A DNA stretch of 64,000 bases from positions 51,194-115,193 of the forward strand of contig JAUIJD010000004.1 in the NCBI GenBank assembly GCA_030431475.1. The letters are read 5' to 3'. A program made the translations under genes and the position numbers. The DNA comes from Verrucomicrobiia bacterium (GTDB taxonomy: Bacteria; Verrucomicrobiota; Verrucomicrobiia; Verrucomicrobiales; Akkermansiaceae). Below the pieces are notes generated by a model, which saw nothing but the letters and a program-made list of their open reading frames with translations, was not told the origin of the DNA and searched no databases. Of this stretch, positions 8,886 to 16,464 are shown in pieces (position 1 is the stretch's first letter; the number at the start of each line of letters is the position of its first letter).

Positions 8886-9332
8886 GTGTCCGAGATCGAC
8901 GCCCGCCCGATCACCCTCGCCGAGCAACCCGCCGCGACCGGCCTGCTCACGCACCTGAATCCGGACTGCCCGACTCCGGTCCTTCTGGAGCGTTTCCGGA
9001 GGATTCTCAGGGAGCACCCCCACTACCTCCCGATCGGAGCGTTCCGCGAGGGAGAAATGGTCGGCTTCGCCGGTGCCTGGGTGGCGACGAAGATCTGGTG
9101 CGGGCGCTACCTCGAGATCGACAACCTGGTCGTCCATCCCGACCACCGCTCGACCGGCGTCGGCACCGCGATCATGGCGCATCTCGAGAACGTCGCCCGC
9201 GAGCGCGACTGCAACCTGATCACGCTGGACGCCTACACCCACAACCACGACTCCCACCGGCTCTACCACCGCCTCGGATTCGAGATCTGGGGATTTCATT
9301 TCGTCCGCACGCTCGGGTCATTGGATCGATGA
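8886..9332 (+). CDS. GNAT family N-acetyltransferase
   Basis: A 148-residue single-domain acetyltransferase. The acetyl-CoA binding core is visible as LEIDNLVVHPDHRSTGVGTA, which holds the (Q/R)xxGxG/A signature, followed by LITLDAY and the typical final motif YHRLGFEIWGFHF. The start is GTG at 8886, just after a GAAGG stretch, and no better ATG is available. The stop overlaps the start of the next gene (ATGA at 9329-9332), so the two are translationally coupled. The acceptor substrate is unknown; a coupled glycosyltransferase suggests a sugar or surface-polymer role, which is an inference. Confidence 0.85.
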   Translation: MSEIDARPITLAEQPAATGLLTHLNPDCPTPVLLERFRRILREHPHYLPIGAFREGEMVGFAGAWVATKIWCGRYLEIDNLVVHPDHRSTGVGTAIMAHLENVARERDCNLITLDAYTHNHDSHRLYHRLGFEIWGFHFVRTLGSLDR

Positions 9333-10528
9333 CTCCCGCGATCATCAGCGTCCACTACCACCTGCGGCCCGGCGGCGTGACGCGGGTGATCGAGCAGACC
9401 GACCGCATCCTGCGCGACGCCGGCATCCCCCACCTGACCCTCTCCTCGGAGACCCTTCCCGGACTTGACTACGACGCCTGCCGTAGCGGCGACCTCGTGG
9501 ATGCCCTTCGTGCCGCGGCGGACGAACCATTCGGCGATCAGCCCCGCGTCTGGCATTTCCACAATCCCTTCCTCGGCAAGAATCCGGCGCTGAGCCGCGC
9601 CATCCTGCCGCTGGCAAGGGCGGGCGAGGCCATGATCCTCCAGCACCACGACCTTGCCGAGGACGGGCGCCCCGAGAACCTCCGGGCGCTTGACGGGATC
9701 CCCTACCCCGACGCGCCGCGCCTCGCCCACGCCTTTCTGAACGGCCGCGACCGCGACGCCTTCATCGACGCCGGCCTCCCGCCCGAGCGCGCGCATCTCC
9801 TCCCGAATCCGCTTCCGCCGGGCACCCGCCTCTGCCCGCCGCCCGACGGTCCGGCGGTGGTCCTGCTGCCGATGCGCGGCCTGCCGCGCAAGAACCTCGG
9901 CGAGATGCTCCTGCTCGCCGCCGCCGCCCCGCCGGGCACCCGTTTCCTGCAAGGCAGCGCGCCACAACAAGAGGCATGGCGCCCCGCCTACGAGGCATGG
10001 CGGCGCTTCGCGGAGCAGGCGGGCCTCCCGGTCGAGTTCGACCATTTCTCCCGCAACCCGCCCGACCGCGCCATCGACCGCGCCACCCACCTCCTCACCA
10101 CCTCCACCCGGGAAGGCTTCGGGATGATTCACCTCGAAGCGGCCCGACGCCGCCGCGTCCTCGGCCGCCGCATTCCCTACCTCGACCTCGAGGGCTTTCC
10201 CGCCGATGGCCTCTACGACGCGCTGCGGATCGACGGCCATGACTACGCGTCCCTCGACGAAGAGCAACAGCGCGACCAGATCCGGGCCTTCTCCCGGCGC
10301 GAGATCGAGGTCATCGTCGATCAGCGGGGACAATCAACGGCGCTGCGACCGTGGCTTGAGGCCCAACTCGCCTCACGCCGTCCCGGCGACGCCTCGGGCG
10401 CGCTGGAGCGACACTCGCCCGACGCCCACCTCAAGCGACTGCTCGGCCTCCGCGACCGCCTGCTCGCCGCGCCCAACGGCGAAATCAAGATCCTCGACCG
10501 AGACCTCATCGCCCGCGCTTTCCCTTGA
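9329..10528 (+). CDS. Glycosyltransferase, GT4-like (GT-B fold)
   Basis: A 399-residue protein starting SVHYHLRPGGVTRVIEQ, the usual N-terminal glycine-rich loop of GT-B enzymes. The C-terminal half has a reduced donor-binding region (VVLLPMRGLPRKNLGEML) and the signature TSTREGFGMIHLEA near residue 260, equivalent to the EGFGLxxLEA motif of family GT4. There is no signal peptide or membrane segment, so it acts in the cytoplasm. The ATG overlaps the stop of the GNAT gene by four bases, and its own stop overlaps the TTG start of the HAD gene. Donor and acceptor sugars cannot be told. Confidence 0.82.
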   Translation: MTPAIISVHYHLRPGGVTRVIEQTDRILRDAGIPHLTLSSETLPGLDYDACRSGDLVDALRAAADEPFGDQPRVWHFHNPFLGKNPALSRAILPLARAGEAMILQHHDLAEDGRPENLRALDGIPYPDAPRLAHAFLNGRDRDAFIDAGLPPERAHLLPNPLPPGTRLCPPPDGPAVVLLPMRGLPRKNLGEMLLLAAAAPPGTRFLQGSAPQQEAWRPAYEAWRRFAEQAGLPVEFDHFSRNPPDRAIDRATHLLTTSTREGFGMIHLEAARRRRVLGRRIPYLDLEGFPADGLYDALRIDGHDYASLDEEQQRDQIRAFSRREIEVIVDQRGQSTALRPWLEAQLASRRPGDASGALERHSPDAHLKRLLGLRDRLLAAPNGEIKILDRDLIARAFP

Positions 10529-11148
10529 ATCCCACGATCCCATCCGACGCCCGGGCCGTCCTCTTCGACGTCTACGGCACCCTCCTCGAAGGCCGACGCC
10601 TCCCGGATCGCGGCAGCCGCATGGCGGAGGTCGCCCGCCACTTCGGCCTGACCCACGACTCCCCCCTCGATTTCGCTTTCGATCGCACCGTCGCCGCCTT
10701 CCACCGCGCCTCGCCCGACCCGTGGCCGGAAATCGACGTCCGGGAGATCTGGGCGGAGATCTTTCCCGGACTCGATGATGTCGAGCGGTTCGCGCTCGAG
10801 ATGGAAGACGCCATCCACCCCGTGAGACCGACCTCATGGGCGGCGGACCTTCTCGACCAGACCTTCGAGCGCGGACTGCCGGCCGGCATCGTCTCCAACG
10901 CCCAGGCCTACACTCGCGTCCTGATGCAGCGGCACTTCCCCCGCCACTGGCCGCATTTCCGTCCCGACCTCCTCGCCTTCTCCTACGAGCACCGCATTGC
11001 CAAGCCGGACCTACGGCTTTTCCGGAAGGCCCTCGCGCCTCTGATCGCCGAGTCCATCGACCCCGCCCGCATCGTCATGATCGGAGACTCGCCGGAGAAC
11101 GATCACGCCCCGGCCCAGTCGCTCGGCCTTCTCTCTATCGCCCTCTAA
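10525..11148 (+). CDS. HAD-superfamily hydrolase
   Basis: A 207-residue protein with all four HAD motifs: LFDVYGTLL (nucleophile Asp15), IVSNAQ, the Lys of RIAKPDLRLF, and MIGDSPENDH. The second Asp of motif I is Tyr (DVYGT), as in haloacid dehalogenases and several sugar phosphatase relatives, so a phosphatase role is not certain. The likely start is TTG at 10525, which overlaps the TGA of the glycosyltransferase gene and implies coupling. Possibly the phosphatase or dehalogenase step of the same small pathway as the two upstream genes; this is inference from spacing only. Confidence 0.83.
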   Translation: MNPTIPSDARAVLFDVYGTLLEGRRLPDRGSRMAEVARHFGLTHDSPLDFAFDRTVAAFHRASPDPWPEIDVREIWAEIFPGLDDVERFALEMEDAIHPVRPTSWAADLLDQTFERGLPAGIVSNAQAYTRVLMQRHFPRHWPHFRPDLLAFSYEHRIAKPDLRLFRKALAPLIAESIDPARIVMIGDSPENDHAPAQSLGLLSIAL

Positions 11149-11149
11149 C

Positions 11150-11175
11150 GGAGCGCCGGGTCCACCCGGCGCTCC
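11150..11175. terminator. Hairpin between convergent genes
   Basis: A perfect inverted repeat with 12-base arms (GGAGCGCCGGGT and ACCCGGCGCTCC) and a CC loop sits in the 33 bases between the converging HAD and metallo-hydrolase stops. It lacks a T-run on either strand, so termination is likely but not certain. Confidence 0.65.
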
Positions 11176-11181
11176 CTGCCC

Positions 11182-12588
11182 TTAGAACGACACGCTCTCG
11201 CCGAGCACGCCGACCTCCACCGGCTGGTCGTGCTTCTCCGCGAGGACCACGCGCAGCGCCTCGGAGTGGTCCTCTTCGCCGTGCACCAGCCAGGTGCGCG
11301 TCTTCGGCCCGCTCATCGCATCGAAGTAGTCGAGCAGCTCCGAGTGGTCCGCGTGCCCGGAGAACGAATCGATCGCGTCCACCTTGGCCCTCACCTTGTA
11401 GCGCTTGCCGAAGATGCTGACCTCGTCGTTGCCGTCGCGGATGAAACGGCCGAGGGTGTTCTGGGCGCAGTAGCCGACGAAGAACACGGTGTTCTTCGGA
11501 TCGCCGATCCCGTTCTTCAGGTGATGGCGGATGCGCCCCGCCTCGCACATGCCCGACGCGGCGATGATGATGCACGCATCGTCGCGCTGGTTGAGCTTCT
11601 TCGACTCGCTCACCGCCCGGATGAGGCGCAACCCGTCGAAGACGAAGGGATCCTTGTCCTGCTCGAACATGAACTCATAGACCTCCTCATTGAAGCACTC
11701 GGGATGCAGGCGAAAGATCTCCGTCGCACCGACCGCCAGCGGGCTGTCGACGTAGACCGGCAGCTTCGGCAATCGGCCCTCGTGGAACAGCCGGTTGAGC
11801 ACGTAGAGCACCTGCTGGGTACGCTCGACGGCGAAGGACGGGATCATCACCTTGCCCTTGCGCTCGATCGCCTCGGTCAGGATTCGCGCGAAATGCTCGT
11901 CGGCCCCGGTCGCTTCCTCGTGCTCCCGGCCTCCGTAGGTCGATTCCATCAGCAGGAAATCGATGTCCGGGACCGCCACCGGATCGTTCAGGATATCGTT
12001 GTTGCCCCGCCCCACGTCACCCGAAAAGAGGAAGCGCTTCTTCTTTCCGCCATCCTCCTTGTCGATCACCTCGAGCAGCACCTGCGCCGCCCCCAGAATG
12101 TGACCGGCATCGTAGAACGTCAGCGTGACCCCGTCGGCAATCGGCATCGGGCGCTCGTAGCCGACGGTCACGAACTGCCGCAGGCAGCGCTCCGCATCGG
12201 CCTTGCTGTAGAGCGGCTCCACCGGCCCCTCACCGTCCTTCGCGCGCTTCTTGTTCAGCCACCTCACGTCCTGCTCCTGGATGTGTGCGCTGTCCGCCAG
12301 CATGATCGTGCACAGGTCCCGCGTCGCGAAAGTGGCGTAGATGTTTCCCGTGAAGCCCTTGCTGGTGAGATTCGGCAGGTTGCCGCTGTGGTCGATGTGG
12401 GCGTGGGAGAGGACCACCACGTCCACCTCCGACGGATTGAAGTGGGGAAAGCAGCAATTGACCTCGTAGGCGTCCTTCCGCCGGCCCTGATAGAGCCCGC
12501 AATCGAGCAGGATCTTCGTGCCATTCACCTCCAACAGATGCTGGGAACCGGTGGTCGTTCCCGCCGCGCCACAAAATTTCAACTTCAT
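11182..12588 (-). CDS. Metallo-beta-lactamase fold, beta-CASP RNA-processing nuclease
   Basis: A 468-residue CPSF73-like protein. The zinc-binding motif SHAHIDHSG is at residues 61-69, with further ligands in FSGDVG and a C-terminal His in SFSGHADHSEL, the last beta-CASP motif before the RNA-metabolising domain end. ASGMCEAGRIRHHL and VGYCAQNTLGR are also family hallmarks. Such proteins act as endo- or exoribonucleases in the cytoplasm. The ATG at 12588 is chosen because a GGAG lies about 10 bases upstream and homology starts there; the frame remains open further upstream only across spacer. It stands alone, convergent with the HAD gene. Confidence 0.9.
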   Translation of the reverse strand: MKLKFCGAAGTTTGSQHLLEVNGTKILLDCGLYQGRRKDAYEVNCCFPHFNPSEVDVVVLSHAHIDHSGNLPNLTSKGFTGNIYATFATRDLCTIMLADSAHIQEQDVRWLNKKRAKDGEGPVEPLYSKADAERCLRQFVTVGYERPMPIADGVTLTFYDAGHILGAAQVLLEVIDKEDGGKKKRFLFSGDVGRGNNDILNDPVAVPDIDFLLMESTYGGREHEEATGADEHFARILTEAIERKGKVMIPSFAVERTQQVLYVLNRLFHEGRLPKLPVYVDSPLAVGATEIFRLHPECFNEEVYEFMFEQDKDPFVFDGLRLIRAVSESKKLNQRDDACIIIAASGMCEAGRIRHHLKNGIGDPKNTVFFVGYCAQNTLGRFIRDGNDEVSIFGKRYKVRAKVDAIDSFSGHADHSELLDYFDAMSGPKTRTWLVHGEEDHSEALRVVLAEKHDQPVEVGVLGESVSF

Positions 12589-12890
12589 CACGCCAAGCCT
12601 CCCCCATCCCCCCGTGGCGGGGAAAGGAGAATCGTCGGTGACGGACCCCGCCGTGGCGGCCGCCGCGCATCGTCCGGTCCAACTGGAATGGCAGAGCCAA
12701 CCCGTCGTGGAACATGCCGAAGCGCCACACCGTTGCCGCAACGACCGGAGGCGGGGCGCCCCCGCCCCGCAACCTTTCGTGGTCGCCAGCGCCGCAAGGC
12801 CCGCAGGCCGGGGGCGGCCTGCCTCCAAGCCTGCCATGCCGGAGTCGGCCTTGGAAGGGATCGCAATGGCTTGAGGAAGTGCCGTTCGAC
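12589..12890. other. Non-coding spacer with two strong GC hairpins
   Basis: This 302-base stretch between two minus-strand genes has no credible gene. It holds two perfect hairpins: GCGGGGCG/CGCCCCGC with a four-base loop at 12751-12770 and CAGGCCG/CGGCCTG with a GGGG loop at 12804-12821. They could end transcription of the upstream cysteine-synthase-like gene or be remnants of a palindromic repeat. No T-run follows either hairpin. Confidence 0.6.
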
Positions 12891-13880
12891 CTAACCGTCC
12901 CGCAGCGCCTCGAACACGGCATGCGAGAAATAGCGCTCCATGCGGTCGGGGAACACCGTCACCACCCGCGCGTCGGCACCGCGCCGCCGCTTCACGTCCA
13001 GCGCCGCCGCCAGATTCAGACCGGAGCTCGGACCGACCGGAAACCCGAGCGCCCACAGCTTCCGCGTCAGCTCGAGGCACTCGCGCTCCGCGACCGGATG
13101 TTCCTCCAGCGCCTCGGCCGGGGCGCCTGCCTTCCAGTCCTCGTAGAGCTTCGACAGGCACTCGATCACCCCCGGCACCTGCTTGCTGAAGGCCAGGCTG
13201 CAGCACTCGGCATTGTGGCCGAAAGCCTCGCCCTCGCACGGAATGGCCGCCACCGCCGTCACCGCGCAACCCGCTTCGTCGAAGGCCTCCCACAGCCCGC
13301 GAAGCGTCCCGCCGGTGCCGACGCCGCTCACCACCACGTCCACGCAGCCGCATTCCATCTGCGACAGGATCTCCGGCCCCGTGGCCAGGCGATGCGCCTC
13401 GGCGTTGTCGGGGTTCTCAAACTGCCTCGCCGCGAACCATCCCTGTTCCGCCGCCGCGGCGCTTGCGGCCGCCAGGACCTGCGGCATCCCCCCGGCCACG
13501 CGGTGCACTTCCCCGCCGTAAGCCCGGATCATCAGTCCCCGTTCGTTGGTGGCGGTGTCCGGGATGAAGGCGACGAATCGCAACCCCATCTGCGCGCAGG
13601 CCAGCGCCAGCGCGATGCTGGTCGAGCCACTCGAGGCCTCGACCACCGTGTCGCCCGCTCCGATCTCCCCCCGGCGCCACGCCTTCTCCAGAATGTGGCG
13701 GGCGATCCGGTCCTTCGTCGAACCGCTCGGATTCATGAACTCGAGCTTGCACCAGACCGGCCCGAGCGCCTCGTCGATGATGACCGGCACCAGCGGCGTC
13801 GGAGGCACCTGACGGATGAACCGCCCCCTCGCGTTGAACTCCCGGACGCCCACTCCCTTCAGCATGCCGCCACTCCGCAC
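12891..13880 (-). CDS. PLP-dependent cysteine synthase family protein
   Basis: A 329-residue fold-type II PLP enzyme. The PLP lysine is Lys56 in NPSGSTKDRIA, the substrate loop is EASSGSTSIALA (in place of the usual TSGNTG), and the phosphate-binding loop is SGVGTGGTLRG. The length is that of CysK/CysM. Members of this family make cysteine from O-acetylserine or O-phosphoserine, or related beta-substituted alanines such as diaminopropionate precursors, and the altered asparagine loop (SSGST) makes the exact reaction uncertain. ATG at 13865 is an equally good start. A dispersed repeat lies directly upstream (13941-14090). Confidence 0.87.
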   Translation of the reverse strand: MRSGGMLKGVGVREFNARGRFIRQVPPTPLVPVIIDEALGPVWCKLEFMNPSGSTKDRIARHILEKAWRRGEIGAGDTVVEASSGSTSIALALACAQMGLRFVAFIPDTATNERGLMIRAYGGEVHRVAGGMPQVLAAASAAAAEQGWFAARQFENPDNAEAHRLATGPEILSQMECGCVDVVVSGVGTGGTLRGLWEAFDEAGCAVTAVAAIPCEGEAFGHNAECCSLAFSKQVPGVIECLSKLYEDWKAGAPAEALEEHPVAERECLELTRKLWALGFPVGPSSGLNLAAALDVKRRRGADARVVTVFPDRMERYFSHAVFEALRDG

Positions 13881-13940
13881 CCGTCCGGCTTCGTTTCCAA
13901 GCGAGAAAGCCGGCTAGTGTCCTGCGCGCCAAGAGCGTTG

Positions 13941-14090
13941 ACTTTCGCGCGAGAGATTTTTTCCAAATGCAAGGCGTGACGGGGGAGTCAATCGAGATTT
14001 GCGACCAAGGAACAACGCAGCCGTTGGGAAAAAGATCCGCGAGCCCTTCAACGGCCGAGCGCAGCGAGCTGATTTCAAAACAACTCCTAT
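13941..14090 (+). repeat. Dispersed intergenic repeat, copy A
   Basis: About 150 bases that align along their whole length with 55131-55274. Shared blocks include AAGGCGTGACGGGGGAG (AAGGCGCGACGAGGGAG in copy B), GCGACCAAGGAACAACGCAG (GCGACCGAGGAGCAACGCAG) and GAGCGCAGCGAGCTGATTTC, in the same order and spacing. No open frame is conserved. It lies between two minus-strand genes, upstream of the cysteine-synthase-like gene. Confidence 0.85.
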
Positions 14091-14125
14091 CATCTCGAAA
14101 GGTGACGAACTTGGCGCGCGGGACA

Positions 14126-14824
14126 CTACCTCCTCCGGCGGCCCATCGCCATCAAGCCGGCCAGCCCGCCCAGCAAGGCCATCCCCGGTTCGGGCACGGG
14201 CTCCGCTCGACCGAAGACATCCAGCTCCGAGATCACCACCCCGTCGTCCCGCTCGCGGGGATCGAGAATGGTGAACCGCAGGCTGTCCACGCCGTAGGCC
14301 AGATCGACCCCGAAGGCCGGTTCGCTCACGGTCACCCGGTAGCCGCCGGGATCCTCCTCCACCGGGCCCTCGTCGTACTCGACCAGCTCGAAGTAGTCCG
14401 TCGTCCCCACCGTGCTGTACTCGATGAGCACCCGCTGATTCCAGTAGCCGAAGGGACCACCGGTGGCGATCCCCCCCGCCCCGAAGGCCGTCACCACCTC
14501 GATCTCGCTGATCCGATACCCCGCCGGGTTCGCGACGGTGTCGAGGTTGAAGGTATTGACCGAGGAGAAGCCGAAATCCCCGGTCGCCCAGGCGGTGTAG
14601 GTCGCCGGGGAGCCATCGTGCATCGCCCCCGAACTCCCGGTCCCGAGAAACACCGCGGCCAGGTCCGGAGACCCCGAGTTGATCAGATCCAGCGAACTTC
14701 CGGGGAACGACCCTTCCTCGACGACCACCGACACCCCGGCAGCCGGGTGGCTGAGGACGGCGAGCAGCGAAAGGGCAAGGAGCCCCGACCGGGGGCCGGG
14801 CGTGCGAGGGAGGATTTTTTTCAT
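14126..14824 (-). CDS. PEP-CTERM sorting domain secreted protein
   Basis: A 232-residue exported protein of unknown function. The start at 14824 gives MKKILPR, a hydrophobic stretch LLALSLLAVL and a probable cleavage site after HPAAG. The C-terminus is VPEPGMALLGGLAGLMAMG followed by four Arg, the three-part PEP-CTERM signal (PEP motif, hydrophobic helix, basic tail) recognised by exosortase. The body is rich in Gly, Thr and beta-strand-like segments with no recognised enzyme motif. PEP-CTERM proteins go to the outer surface or extracellular matrix. No exosortase gene is in the window. Confidence 0.85.
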   Translation of the reverse strand: MKKILPRTPGPRSGLLALSLLAVLSHPAAGVSVVVEEGSFPGSSLDLINSGSPDLAAVFLGTGSSGAMHDGSPATYTAWATGDFGFSSVNTFNLDTVANPAGYRISEIEVVTAFGAGGIATGGPFGYWNQRVLIEYSTVGTTDYFELVEYDEGPVEEDPGGYRVTVSEPAFGVDLAYGVDSLRFTILDPRERDDGVVISELDVFGRAEPVPEPGMALLGGLAGLMAMGRRRR

Positions 14825-14906
14825 GGGATGCGGGGAGTTTGGCGCCAGTCCGGAGACCACGGACCCCGACCCCTAACAGCCGCCCGCGGGATCAGCCAAG
14901 GGCAAA

Positions 14907-15629
14907 TCAGCCCGCCTGGGTGGCGATCGCCACCTCCTCGTAGGGCTGGATCACCACGAAGCCGCTGCCTTCGAAGAGCATCTGGAAGGACTCGCCGGAA
15001 CCACGGCCGAGGAAGGTCCGCAGCGAGACGTCGGTGCGGAATTGAGGAATGAGCCCCCCGCTCCACGCCACCGTCGCGTTCGGATCGGTGATGACCGGAT
15101 TCCCCGGCTCCACCTTCAGGGTGATGGGCTCGTAATGGGTCGTCAGCGCCACCATCCCCGAGCCGGTCAGATGGATGTTGAACAACCCGCCGCTGGCCAG
15201 CGCGGCCACCTTCTTCATCATCTCAATCCTGTGCGAGAGCGAGGGTTCGAAGGCCAGCACGTCGTTGCCGTTGATGAAGATCTCCTCGTTCTCAAGACGG
15301 ATGATGCTGACCTTTTTGCCGGCGTCGGCCAGGTAGAGTTTTCCCTGTCCGTCGGCGTAGGTGATGCTCATGCCCTCCCCGGAAACCGCCTTCTTCAGGA
15401 GGTTCCCGAGCCCCTGGTCCATCATCTTCTCGCGAGTGAACTTGATCTGGCCCCGGTAGCTGACCATCGAGCCCATCTTGGTGTTCACCCGGCCGTTCAG
15501 GTTCACCTCCAGCAGCCGGGGCGTCTCGAGTTCGAAGAGACCCTGCCCCTTGTCCTGCTGGGCGGTCTTGGCGAGAAACTCATCGAGCGAGTAAGACGGC
15601 GAAGGCGGCATCGGCGGTGGGGTGCTCAT
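14907..15629 (-). CDS. AIM24 family protein
   Basis: A 240-residue protein matching the AIM24/TIGR00266 beta-roll family. Visible landmarks are LNGRVNTKMGSMVSYRG, FTREKM, GKVSIIRLE-like strand (GKKVSIIRLENEEIFING), NIHLTGSGMVALTTHYEP, and the Gly/Ser-rich segment FLGRGSGESFQMLFEGSGFVVIQP near the C-terminus. Function is unknown in bacteria; the fungal namesake is mitochondrial. The N-terminal Pro-rich stretch precedes the domain. The start at 15629 is the first ATG before the homology; the frame runs on across rplI only as antisense. It is divergent from rplI, with a 165-base control region between them. Confidence 0.88.
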   Translation of the reverse strand: MSTPPPMPPSPSYSLDEFLAKTAQQDKGQGLFELETPRLLEVNLNGRVNTKMGSMVSYRGQIKFTREKMMDQGLGNLLKKAVSGEGMSITYADGQGKLYLADAGKKVSIIRLENEEIFINGNDVLAFEPSLSHRIEMMKKVAALASGGLFNIHLTGSGMVALTTHYEPITLKVEPGNPVITDPNATVAWSGGLIPQFRTDVSLRTFLGRGSGESFQMLFEGSGFVVIQPYEEVAIATQAG

Positions 15630-15794
15630 GGTGGCGGAGTCTGCGCCCGCCCGCTCGCGCCATCCAAGCGCCAAACCCGGGAAAGGCCGACCCGGCCCCG
15701 CATTTCCGGCCGGAAGCGCCCGGATTCTCCATTTTCCTTGACTCCCGGGCCTGCGGGACCTACCTCCCCGCCCCCACGCACGTCCTTCCTCGTC

Positions 15795-16274
15795 ATGGCA
15801 AACTCTGAAGTCATTCTCCGCGAAAAAATCGACGGTCTCGGTTCCGAGGCCGACGTCGTCCAGGTCCGCGCCGGTTATGCGCGTAATTTTCTGATCCCCC
15901 AGGGCAAGGCGTTCGAGGCCACCAAGGCCAACCTCCGCCACCTCGAGGCCCTCAAGGCGTCCCGCGCCCAGCGCGAAGCCCAGGAGCTCTCCGACGCCCA
16001 GGAGCTGGCGACCAAGATCTCCAAGCTGCGCCCGAAGTTCACCCTCGAGGTGGGCGAATCCGGCAAGGCCTTCGGATCGGTCACCTCGATCGACATCCAC
16101 AAGGAACTCGAAGCCGCCGGCATCGAGATCGACCGCACCGCGATCGAACTCGACAAGCCGATCAAGAGGTCCGGCAAGAACGACGTCACCGTCCGGGTGC
16201 ACCCGGAGATCTCGACCACGCTGACGGTCAACGTCGAGGCCCACGCCCCCGACGCGGTGGAAACCGCCGAATAA
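15795..16274 (+). CDS. rplI: 50S ribosomal protein L9
   Basis: The 159-residue product has the L9 N-domain RNA-binding strand-loop-strand (LREKIDGLGSEADVVQVRAGYARNFLIPQGKA), the long central helix rich in Ala, Glu and Gln, and a C-terminal domain. The usual first strand KVILLEDV is replaced by SEVILREKI, a normal variation. It binds 23S rRNA at the base of the L1 stalk. A short terminator and a repeat follow, then dnaB, which keeps the common rplI-dnaB order of bacterial chromosomes. Confidence 0.95.
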   Translation: MANSEVILREKIDGLGSEADVVQVRAGYARNFLIPQGKAFEATKANLRHLEALKASRAQREAQELSDAQELATKISKLRPKFTLEVGESGKAFGSVTSIDIHKELEAAGIEIDRTAIELDKPIKRSGKNDVTVRVHPEISTTLTVNVEAHAPDAVETAE

Positions 16275-16299
16275 CTTCGCGGGTCCATTCCCCTTTCAG

Positions 16300-16335
16300 A
16301 AGCGCGCGCGCCCCGACCGGGCCGCGCGCTTTTTC
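16300..16335 (+). terminator. Rho-independent terminator after rplI
   Basis: Arms AGCGCGCG and CGCGCGCT enclose a C-rich loop and are followed by TTTTCTTT. It lies about 25 bases after the rplI stop and would separate rplI from dnaB transcription. Confidence 0.8.
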
Positions 16336-16364
16336 TTTGGAGTGCGGAGGCTTGCCTCCGCTTT
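16335..16364 (+). repeat. REP-like palindromic repeat, copy 3
   Basis: CTTTGGAGT followed by arms GCGGAGGC and GCCTCCGC around a TT loop, ending CTTT. It begins on the last bases of the rplI terminator T-run. It differs from copy 1 only by a compensated base pair in the stem and the end of the element. Confidence 0.82.
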
Positions 16365-16464
16365 CGAGCGACTGGCCGTGCGTCTCCGCTCCACCGCGCC
16401 ACCGCAAGTTGTCCACAGGTAGTTCGCAGCTTACCCTGATTGACCCTTCGCCCTCCCTCCGCGC

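Noticed and set aside
12891..13353. Reading the metallo-hydrolase frame through to 13353
   Set aside because: The extra part is the antisense or shifted frame of the cysteine-synthase-like gene and the GC-rich spacer; MKLKFCGAAG is the proper N-terminus.
14907..16244. N-terminal extension of the AIM24-like protein to 445 residues
   Set aside because: The extension is the antisense of rplI and gives an unrelated Asp/Gly/Leu-rich sequence; homology starts at 15629.
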